Of a stretch of DNA of 64,000 nucleotides, positions 51,641-61,096 are shown one piece after another; the stretch's first letter is position 1; each line of letters opens with the position of its first letter. The notes under the pieces are model-generated. The model did not search any database and had not been told where the DNA came from. It saw only the letters and a program-made list of their open reading frames with translations. The translations under genes and the position numbers were made by a program. The DNA comes from Bacillus sp. FJAT-28004 (lineage in GTDB: Bacteria > Bacillota > Bacilli > Paenibacillales > Paenibacillaceae): assembly GCF_001280845.1 (NCBI RefSeq), contig NZ_LGHP01000001.1, positions 3,622,418-3,686,417 of the forward strand, read 5' to 3'.

Positions 51641-54427
51641 TTACACTTTTTTGAATTCGATCCAGTCGATTTGCAAGCCCGGTTTGATGAATTCCAGCTT
51701 CAACTCATAAAGACCCGCTTCCAGCTCAACCTTCACAAGCTTCTGTTTGATCCATTTGCCTTCCGTCCCATTCGTCTGAATGGTCGTCATCAATTGATCA
51801 TTAAGTGTCACGTTACAAGCACTTTGAGCTAGCTCAGGCTCCGGGGACATGATGCTGACAATAATCCGGTATTGACCAGCCTGATCCACTTTCATAAAGC
51901 TTGATCCTGTTGCCACTGGTTTAACTTGTGCATTCTCGGAAAGCACTTGCGCTTGCTCCGTTGAAAGGGATGAATTAGCCTTAAATGAATCGACCTTTTC
52001 TTCAATGACTTGTTTTCTCGAGAATACCGGTGCTTGCATAATGAACTCACAAATGTTCATAGCAGAGCGCTGAAGTTCTCCTCTTGTTAACGTACCATTC
52101 TCTAGTGATTCGATGGTATTGTCATCCCAGCCATTGATCTCCGCTCCGTAGTTAGGAACAACCATATATAGATCATTTTGTGCACGAACCATCCAGTTCG
52201 TATATTTACGATCGGCTGCGCCTCCATGGACAACATCGTTCATGATGGCCCACCAGTCCGTCATTACAATACCTTTAAAGCCCCATTCACCGCGAAGCAC
52301 CGTGGTATTCATATCATAATTAGAAGCCGCCCAGTGCCCGTTGATGGGATTATAGGAGGTCATAATGGAATTCGCGCCGCCTTGTTTCACCGCGATTTCA
52401 AAGCCTTTCAGATAAATCTCCCGAAGGGCGCGTTCAGAAACGATCGCATCTACTTTACTGCGATGTTTTTCCTGGTTATTACATGCAAAATGCTTTAGCG
52501 TTGCGTTAGAGCCGCCCTTCATAATGCCTCGAGTACATGCTGCAGCAAACACCCCAGAAATTAGCGGATCCTCTGAAAAATACTCAAAGTTGCGTCCATT
52601 AAGCGGACTACGGCGAATATTCAAGCCAGGTCCAAGCAAGGCGTCCACATTGTTGCTTAATAATTCTTGGCCTTCCATAACATAAAGCTCTTCGACCAAT
52701 TCAGCATTCCAAGTAGCAGCAAGCAAGGTGCCGATTGCAACCTGCGTCGCTTTCTGCCCGCTATCCATGCGAATACCAGATGGGCCGTCTGCTGTACAAG
52801 CAACTGGAATTCCGTAATTGAACAAGCTGTCGCTTACTCCGCCGAAAGCCGAAGCCGTACCCGGTGTTACGAGTGGACTGCTCATACCTTCTCCTCTGAC
52901 AATGGCAGCCAAATCCTGATCGCTAAGCTGAGCGATAAAGGCCTCCATGCCAACCTTCTGGTCATAAACATCTCTTAATTTAAGTCCTTGATTACCGGTT
53001 TGCTTAAGCGTTACGGGAAGATTCTTCTCGATCCGATCCGCCAGAGAAACTTTACGACTCGGCACTTCTTCCGTAACGATTTCATACGAACCGTCTTCCT
53101 TCTGAGCGCCCGGTTTCATTCTGCTAAAGCTCTCCGTCGGTGCTAGCGCCTCTTGCAGCTGCTCCACGACTTGAAGAGTTTCCACAACGTAACCGCCTTG
53201 TCCTTGTACGGCTACTTCCCCAAGGTTCTTGACACTGGTTCCCACATAAAAGCGATATGTACCTGCCTCCAGCACATAAGCGGAAGGTTGCCCAGTAACA
53301 CCGGCGTCATCATAGGATGCCATAGAATCAACGGAGAAACTCACAGTAAGAAGCTCCGATTCACCCGCCTGAAGCACTTTTGTTTTCCCGAATGCCGCCA
53401 AAGCTTTAGCCGGTTGCCCAAGCTTTCCTTGCGGCGCTTCGTAATAGACCTGCACGACTTCTTTACCCGAATAGGCAGCTCCTGTATTGGTTACAGTTAC
53501 GTCGATTTCAACGTATTCTTTTCCTTCTTTGGTGGTCAGTTTAGCTTCCTCAGGCTCGACTTTAAATGAGGTATAAGAGATACCATATCCAAATTCATAC
53601 TGAACCTTCTCTGGGCAAAATGTTTCAAAATAACGATAACCCACATAGATATCTTCCTGATAAAAGTTTTTAAATTCATTGCCATAGTTGCGAGTTGATG
53701 GATAATCATCGATGGAATAAGCAATCGTATCCGTCAATTTACCGCTAGGAGTCACTTCTCCAGCCAGCACGTCGGCAATTGCATTTCCGCCTTCCATTCC
53801 ACCCTGCCATGAGTAAATAGCACATGGAATCGGATGCACATAACTTTCATCGTTCATCCAACTCATATCAATAATGTTCGATACATTCAGTACCACGATC
53901 GTTTGTTCAAAATAAGCCGTTACCTGCTTCAGCATCGCTTTTTCGTCCGCCGTTAGCTGGTAGCTTCCGGGTGCGTCAGCATTATCCTGATCTTCACCCG
54001 CTGTACGTCCGATAACAACGATTGCCTTACTCGATTTACCTCTTGCCCCCGACACCAGTTCATCAGTTAAAGGCATTTCCTTCTGGTGCCACGGCTCAGC
54101 AGCCCAGCCGCCACCACCATTATCGAATGGATTTTGCTCAATCCACTTCTCATAGACAGCCGCCAGTTCTTCGTTGACTGTAAGGTTCTTTTTACCACGA
54201 AGACCATCTATCAAATTAGTTGTATAAGTAACATGGACGCTCCCGCCTGATCCTGTACCGCTGCGATAGTAGTTAACCTGGGTTCTACCAAAAATAGCAA
54301 CGTTTTCACCATCTCGAAGCGGAAGTACTTGTCCTTCATTTTTTAATAGTACCGCGCCTTCTGCGGCTACTGTTCGGCTAAATTCAGCAAAACCTTCTAA
54401 TGGAAATCCCAGACTCTGTGTACTCAA
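51641..54427 (-). CDS. domain-permuted GH3 beta-glucosidase with C-terminal CBM6-like module
   Basis: A 928-residue glycoside hydrolase family 3 enzyme in reversed order. The GH3 C-domain comes first (about 1-285; VLLKNEGQVLPL, GEDQDNADAPGSYQL, VGYRYFET, FGYGISYTSF), then Fn3-like (300-400), then the TIM-barrel GH3 N-domain (about 490-790) with TADGPSGIRM, LKHFACNNQE and the nucleophile Asp724 in GIVMTDWW. A terminal module (about 835-928) ends GLQIDWIEF, as CBM6 domains do. This permutation is known from Ruminococcus-type beta-glucosidases. No signal peptide is present, so it acts inside on imported oligosaccharides. TTG start after GGGAGG. Confidence 0.88.
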   Translation of the reverse strand: MSTQSLGFPLEGFAEFSRTVAAEGAVLLKNEGQVLPLRDGENVAIFGRTQVNYYRSGTGSGGSVHVTYTTNLIDGLRGKKNLTVNEELAAVYEKWIEQNPFDNGGGGWAAEPWHQKEMPLTDELVSGARGKSSKAIVVIGRTAGEDQDNADAPGSYQLTADEKAMLKQVTAYFEQTIVVLNVSNIIDMSWMNDESYVHPIPCAIYSWQGGMEGGNAIADVLAGEVTPSGKLTDTIAYSIDDYPSTRNYGNEFKNFYQEDIYVGYRYFETFCPEKVQYEFGYGISYTSFKVEPEEAKLTTKEGKEYVEIDVTVTNTGAAYSGKEVVQVYYEAPQGKLGQPAKALAAFGKTKVLQAGESELLTVSFSVDSMASYDDAGVTGQPSAYVLEAGTYRFYVGTSVKNLGEVAVQGQGGYVVETLQVVEQLQEALAPTESFSRMKPGAQKEDGSYEIVTEEVPSRKVSLADRIEKNLPVTLKQTGNQGLKLRDVYDQKVGMEAFIAQLSDQDLAAIVRGEGMSSPLVTPGTASAFGGVSDSLFNYGIPVACTADGPSGIRMDSGQKATQVAIGTLLAATWNAELVEELYVMEGQELLSNNVDALLGPGLNIRRSPLNGRNFEYFSEDPLISGVFAAACTRGIMKGGSNATLKHFACNNQEKHRSKVDAIVSERALREIYLKGFEIAVKQGGANSIMTSYNPINGHWAASNYDMNTTVLRGEWGFKGIVMTDWWAIMNDVVHGGAADRKYTNWMVRAQNDLYMVVPNYGAEINGWDDNTIESLENGTLTRGELQRSAMNICEFIMQAPVFSRKQVIEEKVDSFKANSSLSTEQAQVLSENAQVKPVATGSSFMKVDQAGQYRIIVSIMSPEPELAQSACNVTLNDQLMTTIQTNGTEGKWIKQKLVKVELEAGLYELKLEFIKPGLQIDWIEFKKV

Positions 54428-54718
54428 TTTGTTTCCTCCCGGTTGTCTATTCCATACCTATTGCTGGTTCGATAGAAAGGTGCCTAGTCTCTTTCTATTT
54501 TTCTATTTTTTGCGAACCCCTGTATGTTCCCTATATAATCCTTTAATGAATAAAAGATATACTAATAATATACAAGCACAGCTTCTAAAAAAGCAAAATT
54601 CACAGTCTTTATATGGCTTTGGCTTGACGAACCACTTTTCTACTATTATTTTTTTTCCGCTAATGATATTATTCTGCTGTAAGTTATTTTACTTATAAAT
54701 ATTAAGGAGGAATACCTG

Positions 54719-54784
54719 ATGAAAAAGAGATCGATTAAATCATTATCTGCTGGTATTGGGTATTCAACTGCTGTTTTTTTCTAA
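54719..54784 (+). CDS. short ORF with strong RBS, possible frameshifted peptide gene
   Basis: AAGGAGG lies ten bases before ATG 54719, which opens MKKRSIKSLSAGIGYSTAVF plus F and stop. The stop follows a run of seven T at 54774-54780. With one T fewer the frame would read on as SKIDIDGIGLSKIK and end at 54823. The rest of 54428-54894 is AT-rich and shows no gene I can support. Confidence 0.35.
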   Translation: MKKRSIKSLSAGIGYSTAVFF

Positions 54785-54894
54785 AATTGATATCGACGGG
54801 ATAGGTCTGTCAAAAATCAAATGAAGTTAAAATACAGTGAAAATATATAACCTATTCATCGTTATCTATTTTCTATTTATAAGGAGACTTACAA

Positions 54895-55299
54895 ATGATG
54901 AACTTAAATAATGATATAATTAAACGATATAATCCGGAAAATATAGCGAAACCTGTTGGTAGTTATAGTCATGTTACAAAAATAAGTAGAAATGCTGAAA
55001 TGTATGTGTTTTCCGGTCAAATTGGTATTGATCAGAACAACAATATCCCCACAGATTTTAATCAACAAGTAACAAATACAATGAGCAATATTGTTGATAT
55101 CCTTGCTTCTCAACAATTGACTCCTGATCATGTCATTAAAATCAACATTTGGGCCACAGAAGAAATAGATTGGGATCATTTCTATGCCATTTGGGATAAG
55201 GTTTTCGGCCCCACTCCTCCCTCAATGACGGTTGCTTATATTAAAGGATTAGGTTTACCTGAATTAAAAATTGAATTAGATGTTTGGGCGGCGGGTTAA
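54895..55299 (+). CDS. Rid (YjgF/YER057c) family protein lacking the catalytic Arg
   Basis: Trimeric Rid-fold protein of 134 residues: VFSGQIGIDQNNNIP, QQVTNTMSNIVDILASQQL, HVIKINIWATEE and PPSMTVAYIKGLGLPELKIE. RidA deaminases carry an Arg in the PxRxxVxxxxLP segment; here PPSMTVAYIKGLGLP has Met at that place, so imine deaminase activity is doubtful. RBS AAGGAG. Single gene before a two-way terminator. Confidence 0.85.
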   Translation: MMNLNNDIIKRYNPENIAKPVGSYSHVTKISRNAEMYVFSGQIGIDQNNNIPTDFNQQVTNTMSNIVDILASQQLTPDHVIKINIWATEEIDWDHFYAIWDKVFGPTPPSMTVAYIKGLGLPELKIELDVWAAG

Positions 55300-55348
55300 A
55301 GCCATAGAATTGTGAGTTTCTCCAAGCATTATATTTTCCTCTAGACAT

Positions 55349-55413
55349 AAAAAAGCCCCCTTACAGTAGCAGGTTTTATTATTTCACCTGTTTACCGTAA
55401 GGGGAGCTTATTA
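55349..55413. terminator. nested bidirectional terminator
   Basis: Outer AAGC-CCCCTTAC/GTAAGGGG-AGCTT and inner CAGGT/ACCTG arms, with A/T runs on both sides. Confidence 0.8.
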
Positions 55414-55435
55414 GTCCTAGACTGCCGTTTTAATA

Positions 55436-56437
55436 CTACACCTCAGTGCCTATATCAAGAATCGTTTGTTCGTCCGAATTCCAACGCCATCGCGGAAAAT
55501 ATCCTTGCAGATGCACTCCGCCATACCATTCATCTATCCCTTTTTTAGCGACCCAGTCCTCTTTTCCATCCAACACGCTTTTTCCAAAATCAGTTAAAGC
55601 AACTTCACAATCGCGAAATGACACCGATGAATCATTATAAGCGGGGAATACCTGTAACCCTTGTATCAATGGATACGGATCTTGTGACATCTCTCTTAAA
55701 ATATGCCAGTATTGCAGATCACCCATACCTAAAGCATTGAGCTTATTTCCAACATGTTCAAATAATTCATACGGAGTGTTTATCCCAGCCTGGATCATCG
55801 CAAGTGTTGTCTGCTCTACGATACCAAGACCATTGTGTGTAGAAGGGAAACGCGATAGATGAAATTGGAACGCCTCATGCGCAAACGGCAGCACGGACGT
55901 ATCTTGACTTAATAATTGCTGCAACAGCTGCGGATTCTGTGCTGCATAGGCTTGCCAAAACGCTCTGCCTAATTCCAGCTCTTCTGCTCCGATAGATTTC
56001 CATGTTCCCGATAACGTCTCCATTTGCTCGCGTGACAGTTGTCCTAGACCGCGAAACAGTTCAATTCCCGGATACTCTCCGATGCACAATAAACTCAGTT
56101 TCGTTTTTAACAAAGGCTGCCCTGAGAACCAATGGAGCAAATAGCACAGCATCGTCTGATCGAATAAATCATGCTCAAACCAAAACACGATCTCCTCATA
56201 TTTATGAAAATCAGCCAAAACCTTCTCCTGTGTTTCACTGCCCTGAATATATTCCGAGCGAGGGATTCCCATCGTATGTTCCAAGTATAGTGATCGTACA
56301 GAGCGATTGTCTAATGCAGCAGGATCTAAAAATACAGGACCATGAGGATATACTTCCCTCCATACTAAAATATCACCTTTCACAATGCCTTGCCGCAGCT
56401 TCTCCGCTACCGAATCCCCGTTTACAATATGAAGCAC
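55436..56437 (-). CDS. DUF1835 domain protein
   Basis: The N-terminus LHIVNGDSVAEKLRQGIVKG, DILVWREVYPHGPV and IVFWFEHDLFDQTMLCYLL define DUF1835, a domain of unknown function in bacilli. A C-terminal part (about 190-333) has LPFAHEAFQFHLSRFPSTHNGL in sequence and ends TILDIGTEV. GTG at 56437 is preferred because AGGAGG falls within the longer frame from 56458. It follows helD on the same strand with a 73-bp gap. Confidence 0.8.
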   Translation of the reverse strand: MLHIVNGDSVAEKLRQGIVKGDILVWREVYPHGPVFLDPAALDNRSVRSLYLEHTMGIPRSEYIQGSETQEKVLADFHKYEEIVFWFEHDLFDQTMLCYLLHWFSGQPLLKTKLSLLCIGEYPGIELFRGLGQLSREQMETLSGTWKSIGAEELELGRAFWQAYAAQNPQLLQQLLSQDTSVLPFAHEAFQFHLSRFPSTHNGLGIVEQTTLAMIQAGINTPYELFEHVGNKLNALGMGDLQYWHILREMSQDPYPLIQGLQVFPAYNDSSVSFRDCEVALTDFGKSVLDGKEDWVAKKGIDEWYGGVHLQGYFPRWRWNSDEQTILDIGTEV

Positions 56438-56510
56438 ACCTTTTCCTCCTAACGTCATTTATATTTTTCATTGAATTTGAAGCTCACTCTATCAACCATG
56501 CAGTAACCCC

Positions 56511-58928
56511 TTATTGCTCTAAATCATACAAGGACGTATCCACTGCCTGAATATAAGGCGTCCATTCTCCTGTCGTGTAAAGCAAAAGCCGGTGCATCGC
56601 ACGCGTGCATGCGGTATAGAAGAGCTTGCGTTCGCTTTCCCGATGATACGCCTGCGAAGAAACATCGTAGATCAGCACAGCGTCGAACTCAACGCCCTTA
56701 GCAAGATACGCGGGAATAATCAGCGTTCCCTTCTCAAATGTAGGCGTCTTCTTCGTGATGAGCCGCAGCGCCTGACAGCCCAAGGCCGTCAAAGTCTCGA
56801 AGACATCGCTGCTCTCGGTCGCTGTCTTCGTAATGACGGCGATGGATCCGTAACCTTCGGCCTGAAGCGCTGCGAGATCTGCCGCCATTCGTTCCGCTCG
56901 CTTCTCGCTGCTGCCCGCCTTAAAGAGGAGCGGCTTCCTTCCGCCTCTCTCGAAGGGCACGATCGCTTCCCCATATGGCAGCAACGACTTGGTGAACTCC
57001 ACGATCTCGCGGGTGGAACGATAACTGCGTACAAGAAAGAACCGACTCGTTTCTCCCTCGCCATAAAGCCGTATAAGCGGCGAATCCGCCTCGTGCAAAT
57101 TCGTAGCCTGCGTAAAAATCGCCTGACCGAAATCACCGAGCACCGTCATCTGAGCACGGGGGAACAGCTTTTTGAGAAACTCATATTGAAACATCGAGTA
57201 ATCCTGGCCCTCATCGACGAATATATGCCGTACCTCCGTATTCGTCCGAATGCCCTCGATGAGTTCTTTTAAATATAGATATGGTGTCGCATCCTCATAA
57301 AACAGTTCGAGCCGGCTCAGTTTCTCCTTGGTTTGCTTGCATATTTCTAACCAACCATCAAGTAATTCGGTCTCATTCGTCATCTCAAGGTAAGTGGCAA
57401 CATCATTGAACAGCTGGTCGTACAGACCCACCATATCTATGAACAATAACCGCTTCACACTTCGCCTTAGCTCTTTGAAATGTTCTTTCACGATCATGCG
57501 GCGCAGCAGTTCTTCCTCCTGCTGGGCAAAGTCGAATACATCTTCCTCTTGTTGGTGCTGATTGTGCAGTATGTTGTAGGCTTCGACGTATTGCTCGGCA
57601 AACTCGAAAATACCCTCCTCTCTACGCAAAAACTTATAGGCTGCGGCATACTGATCATTGTCGAGGTAATTAAGCTCCTCCTCCACCCAGAGTTCATCCC
57701 GCTCCTTACGCTCCAGCATGACTAGCTCCCGCAACATCCACTCCTGCAGCAGAGCGACGCGATTGACCAAGCGGATCGAAGCGTCGTAGCTGTAAAACTG
57801 CGATTTTATTTGGTGAGCGGTGATCAATTCGCGATCTCGGAATCGGATCGCATTGAATCGCATGCCTTCCCGCCCTAGCCACAATACATAGTTTTGGAGA
57901 GCCTTAAGGAAAGCTTCCGACGATTTATATTGGATCCCATTCAGCCTGGCCTCATAACCCGGCGTTGATTCTTCAGTCAGTACATATTCGAGCTGATCGA
58001 ACGGATCCTCAAGACGAAACGTTGATCCGAGCCAGTATTCAAGATATTCCTGGAAGGTCGTCTGCTGCATATTCTCCTCGCCAAGCTCGGGAAGCACTGT
58101 GGAAACATAGCTGTTATACATCGGATTAGGCGAGAAAAGAACCACTTGATCGGCCTTCAGCCTCTCGCGGTGTTTGTATAGCAGGTACGCAACTCGCTGC
58201 AATGCGGCAGAGGTCTTCCCGCTGCCGGCTGCCCCCTGCACAATGAGCATTCGGCTATTGTCGTTACGAATAATCTCGTTTTGCTCCTTTTGAATGGTCG
58301 CTACGATACTCTTCATCTGCGCATCTGCGCCCTTTCCGAGCATCTGCTGAAGCAATTCGTCGCCGATTGTTAAGCTGGAGTCAAACAAATTCTGAATCTG
58401 CCCGTCTCGAATCTGGTACTGCCTCTTCAGCTCCATTGTCCCAGCGACGTGTCCTCCCGGCGTTTCAAAGGCGACCGCCCCTGGTGAATAGTCGTAGTAT
58501 AGACTCGCAATAGGTGTTCGCCAGTCATACACCAGGAAGCTCATACCATCTGCATCAACGAAGGACGATACACCGATATAGACTTGCTCATTGAGGTCCA
58601 GTCCATCCTCTTGAAAATCGATACGTCCAAAATAAGGAGAAGGCAGCAATCGGTTCATACTCTTCCATTGCTGCGTTAACTGCCCGTGGCTGCGTTCCCG
58701 TTCGGATAACACCGCAGCCTGCTGCTTGATCGTGAAGAAGGTCTCTTCGAAATCTTCGTCTGTGCTCGTATTGACCGTTACTTCTTCCCAAAATCGCTTG
58801 CGGATGTCCGCCGCTTGATCGCGTAGTTGATCCACCTCGGGCTCCAACTCGACGATTCTTAATTGCAGATTTTTCGTAACCAAATCCAACCGTTCCTGCT
58901 CTTGCTGCCAATCATTTGCGTTCAACAT
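56511..58928 (-). CDS. helD: HelD-like RNA polymerase-recycling helicase (UvrD superfamily)
   Basis: HelD-type ATPase of about 805 residues that dislodges stalled RNA polymerase. A coiled-coil N-terminal arm (1-90) inserts into the secondary channel in characterised homologues. Walker A is IVQGAAGSGKTSAAL, Walker B is RHIFVDEGQDYSMFQYE, motif III is LGDFGQAIF, and the C-terminal half has VRSYRSTREI, AKGVEFDAVLI and FYTACTRAMHRL. The start is ATG 58928, directly after AGGAGG, or TTG 58925; the 57-residue extension to 59099 is AT-rich and rejected. Confidence 0.9.
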   Translation of the reverse strand: MLNANDWQQEQERLDLVTKNLQLRIVELEPEVDQLRDQAADIRKRFWEEVTVNTSTDEDFEETFFTIKQQAAVLSERERSHGQLTQQWKSMNRLLPSPYFGRIDFQEDGLDLNEQVYIGVSSFVDADGMSFLVYDWRTPIASLYYDYSPGAVAFETPGGHVAGTMELKRQYQIRDGQIQNLFDSSLTIGDELLQQMLGKGADAQMKSIVATIQKEQNEIIRNDNSRMLIVQGAAGSGKTSAALQRVAYLLYKHRERLKADQVVLFSPNPMYNSYVSTVLPELGEENMQQTTFQEYLEYWLGSTFRLEDPFDQLEYVLTEESTPGYEARLNGIQYKSSEAFLKALQNYVLWLGREGMRFNAIRFRDRELITAHQIKSQFYSYDASIRLVNRVALLQEWMLRELVMLERKERDELWVEEELNYLDNDQYAAAYKFLRREEGIFEFAEQYVEAYNILHNQHQQEEDVFDFAQQEEELLRRMIVKEHFKELRRSVKRLLFIDMVGLYDQLFNDVATYLEMTNETELLDGWLEICKQTKEKLSRLELFYEDATPYLYLKELIEGIRTNTEVRHIFVDEGQDYSMFQYEFLKKLFPRAQMTVLGDFGQAIFTQATNLHEADSPLIRLYGEGETSRFFLVRSYRSTREIVEFTKSLLPYGEAIVPFERGGRKPLLFKAGSSEKRAERMAADLAALQAEGYGSIAVITKTATESSDVFETLTALGCQALRLITKKTPTFEKGTLIIPAYLAKGVEFDAVLIYDVSSQAYHRESERKLFYTACTRAMHRLLLYTTGEWTPYIQAVDTSLYDLEQ

Positions 58929-58978
58929 CCTCCTGAACACGCTCCTTATTCGTCTAGTCTGGAGAAGAAAAAGAACAT

Positions 58979-59148
58979 TTGACAAACTGTAAATCCATGT
59001 GATAAGATAAGAGTGTAGATAAGATGTAATATTTATGTCGTTTTTTAAAAAATAAATCAGTGGTTTTCTAATATTATCATAATGCGTCTTTGTGCGCAAT
59101 TTATTTATATAATTGAACTCGGCAAAACCTGCCGGGTTCTTTTTTATT
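58979..59148 (+). ncRNA. candidate small RNA antisense to the helD leader
   Basis: On plus, TTGACA (58979-58984), 18 bp, TAAGAT (59003-59008) could start a transcript near 59015. An intrinsic terminator GAACtCGGC/GCCGgGTTC with TTTTTT ends it near 59145. No plus-strand gene lies between, giving an RNA of about 130 nt facing the helD 5' leader. Confidence 0.4.
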
Positions 59149-59168
59149 CAGCCCATACAACTTTGAAA

Positions 59169-59194
59169 AAGGCCATCCATTAGCGGATGGCCTT
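59169..59194 (-). terminator. second hairpin downstream of pckA
   Basis: Perfect 10-bp stem AAGGCCATCC/GGATGGCCTT; the TTTTTC tail is on the minus strand. Confidence 0.7.
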
Positions 59195-59325
59195 ACTTTG
59201 TAGAACATGCTGAAGCTTGACCAATGGGTGTGCTTTTTAATACATAGATCAGATTGTATGCCCGGTTAGGTCCGATAGTCCCAACTTTGTTGCAATCTCT
59301 CTTTATTGGTCTGATTTTGGGCGGA

Positions 59326-59355
59326 ATGAAGGGCTGCCATGCAGCAGCCCTTCAT
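59326..59355 (-). terminator. terminator of pckA
   Basis: Perfect 12-bp stem ATGAAGGGCTGC/GCAGCCCTTCAT with six-base loop. The T run is short. The gap 59195-59325 shows no feature. Confidence 0.75.
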
Positions 59356-59363
59356 TTGCTCAA

Positions 59364-60935
59364 CTATTGTTTTCCCTTAATTGGACCAGCAGCAATAATT
59401 TCTTTTTCCATATTGGAAAATTTCTCGAAATTGCGAGTAAACTGTTCAGCCAAATCCAAAGCGGCCTTCTTATACGCATCTTGATCCTGCCAAGTATGAC
59501 GGGGAACCAAAACATTGCTTGGAACACCCTCCACGAAATCGGGACAGAGCACACCAAAGGTCGGATCGGCCGTAAACGTCGCTTGCTCGATACTTCCATT
59601 CAAAGCAGCGGTTACCATCGCACGGGTGAAAGTTAAGTTCATCCTCTTTCCTACACCGTAGGGACCCCCGGACCAGCCCGTATTAACCAAATACACTTTA
59701 ACTTGGTTCTCCTCAATTTTATCTCCCAACAGCCTTGCATACACAGTTGGATGCAGCGGAAGGAAAGGCGCCCCAAAGCAAGTGGAAAATGTCGCCTCCG
59801 GTTCCGTTACTCCTCTCTCGGTACCTGCCAACTTCGAAGTATACCCTGACAAAAAGTGATACATCGCCTGTTCCCTCGTCAGCTTCGAAATAGGAGGCAG
59901 CACGCCGAAAGCATCAGCTGTTAAGAAAATGATGACGTTCGGATGCCCCGCCTTCCCTGGGATGACTGCACCAGGAATTACATTGATTGGATAAGCGGCT
60001 CGTGTATTTTCTGTCGTCCGAGTATCGTTATAATCCGCTATGCCTGTCTTTGGATCCAGAACGACATTTTCTAAAACCGAACCATAACGAATAGCCTGCC
60101 AAATTTGAGGTTCCTTTTCTTCGGATAGATTGGCACACTTGGCATAACATCCGCCTTCAAAGTTATAGACCCCTTGATCGGTCCAACCATGTTCATCGTC
60201 CCCAATCAAGCGTCGGTTTGCATCAGCGGAAAGCGTCGTTTTTCCTGTTCCGGATAACCCGAAGAATAAAGCAACATCGCCTTTTTCGCCCACATTAGCT
60301 GAGCAATGCATCGGAAAAATGTCCCGGAAAGGGAGCAAATAATTCAGAACGCTAAAAATCGATTTTTTCATCTCTCCTGCATACTCGGTCCCTCCGATGA
60401 GAACCATTTTCCTTTCAAAGGAAAGGCAGATAAACGTTTCAGAGCGCGTACCGTCCACTTCCGGATCAGCTTTTAAGCCCGGCAATGCGATCACGGTGAA
60501 CTCGGCACGATGGGTTTGCAATTCTTCCTGTGTCGGGCGAACAAAAAGCTGCCGGACAAATAAATTATGCCACGCATATTGATTCACGATGCGAATGGGT
60601 AACCGATACTCCGAGTCTGACCCGGCATAACCGTCGAATACAAACAAATCCTTATCCGACATATAGTCTTTCGCTTTTTGATAGAGCCGCTCGAACTGAA
60701 GCTGTGAGATGGGTTGATTCACAGCCCCCCAATCTATGTGATCCATTACGGAAGGTTCTTGGACAATGAACTTATCTTTTGGGGAACGTCCGGTATATTT
60801 CCCTGTGTTTACTTGTAAGGCTCCTGAGGAAGCAAGAACCCCTTCCTTCCGTTCTAATGCAATTTGGACCAGCTGGGATACGGGCAAATTATTATTTACC
60901 ATACCTATTTTCAACTGCTGCAACTTGGCTTCCAT
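59364..60935 (-). CDS. pckA: phosphoenolpyruvate carboxykinase (ATP)
   Basis: Gluconeogenic enzyme turning oxaloacetate and ATP into PEP. The length of 523 matches bacillus PckA. Motifs: [11 protein letters not shown] near the start, MHCSANVG, the P-loop [14 protein letters not shown], the metal site [11 protein letters not shown], and [14 protein letters not shown] 60935 follows AAGGGAATT; the longer frame to 60992 is rejected. It lies downstream of aspA and the C4 symporter, fitting aspartate or dicarboxylate use. Confidence 0.96.
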   Translation of the reverse strand: MEAKLQQLKIGMVNNNLPVSQLVQIALERKEGVLASSGALQVNTGKYTGRSPKDKFIVQEPSVMDHIDWGAVNQPISQLQFERLYQKAKDYMSDKDLFVFDGYAGSDSEYRLPIRIVNQYAWHNLFVRQLFVRPTQEELQTHRAEFTVIALPGLKADPEVDGTRSETFICLSFERKMVLIGGTEYAGEMKKSIFSVLNYLLPFRDIFPMHCSANVGEKGDVALFFGLSGTGKTTLSADANRRLIGDDEHGWTDQGVYNFEGGCYAKCANLSEEKEPQIWQAIRYGSVLENVVLDPKTGIADYNDTRTTENTRAAYPINVIPGAVIPGKAGHPNVIIFLTADAFGVLPPISKLTREQAMYHFLSGYTSKLAGTERGVTEPEATFSTCFGAPFLPLHPTVYARLLGDKIEENQVKVYLVNTGWSGGPYGVGKRMNLTFTRAMVTAALNGSIEQATFTADPTFGVLCPDFVEGVPSNVLVPRHTWQDQDAYKKAALDLAEQFTRNFEKFSNMEKEIIAAGPIKGKQ

Positions 60936-61096
60936 ACTTATCAATTCCCTTCGTTTTGTTATCCAAACATTGCAGAGGTGCTCTCCACACATGATCCACT
61001 CTTTTTCATTAGCAGTACGAGTTCGACGACACGACTGGTGTAAGCCCTTTCATTTTCATAGCAGGTTAATGTGAAACGGTTTCTGCAATTTCCTCT

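Noticed and set aside
54429..54698. 89-codon ORF upstream of the peptide frame
   Set aside because: Composition is low-complexity and aromatic-rich, it begins in the GH3 promoter region, and no ribosome site is present.
58929..59099. 57-residue N-terminal extension of HelD
   Set aside because: AT-rich, no ribosome site, and unlike HelD N-termini, which begin near the DWQQEQERLD segment.
59367..59636. Plus-strand ORFs opposite pckA, helD and aspA
   Set aside because: They are shadows of well-supported genes on the other strand.
61072..61087. TGAAACGGTTTC as a cre site for pckA
   Set aside because: The central CG of the cre consensus is shifted to GG and the distance to the pckA start is about 140 bp.
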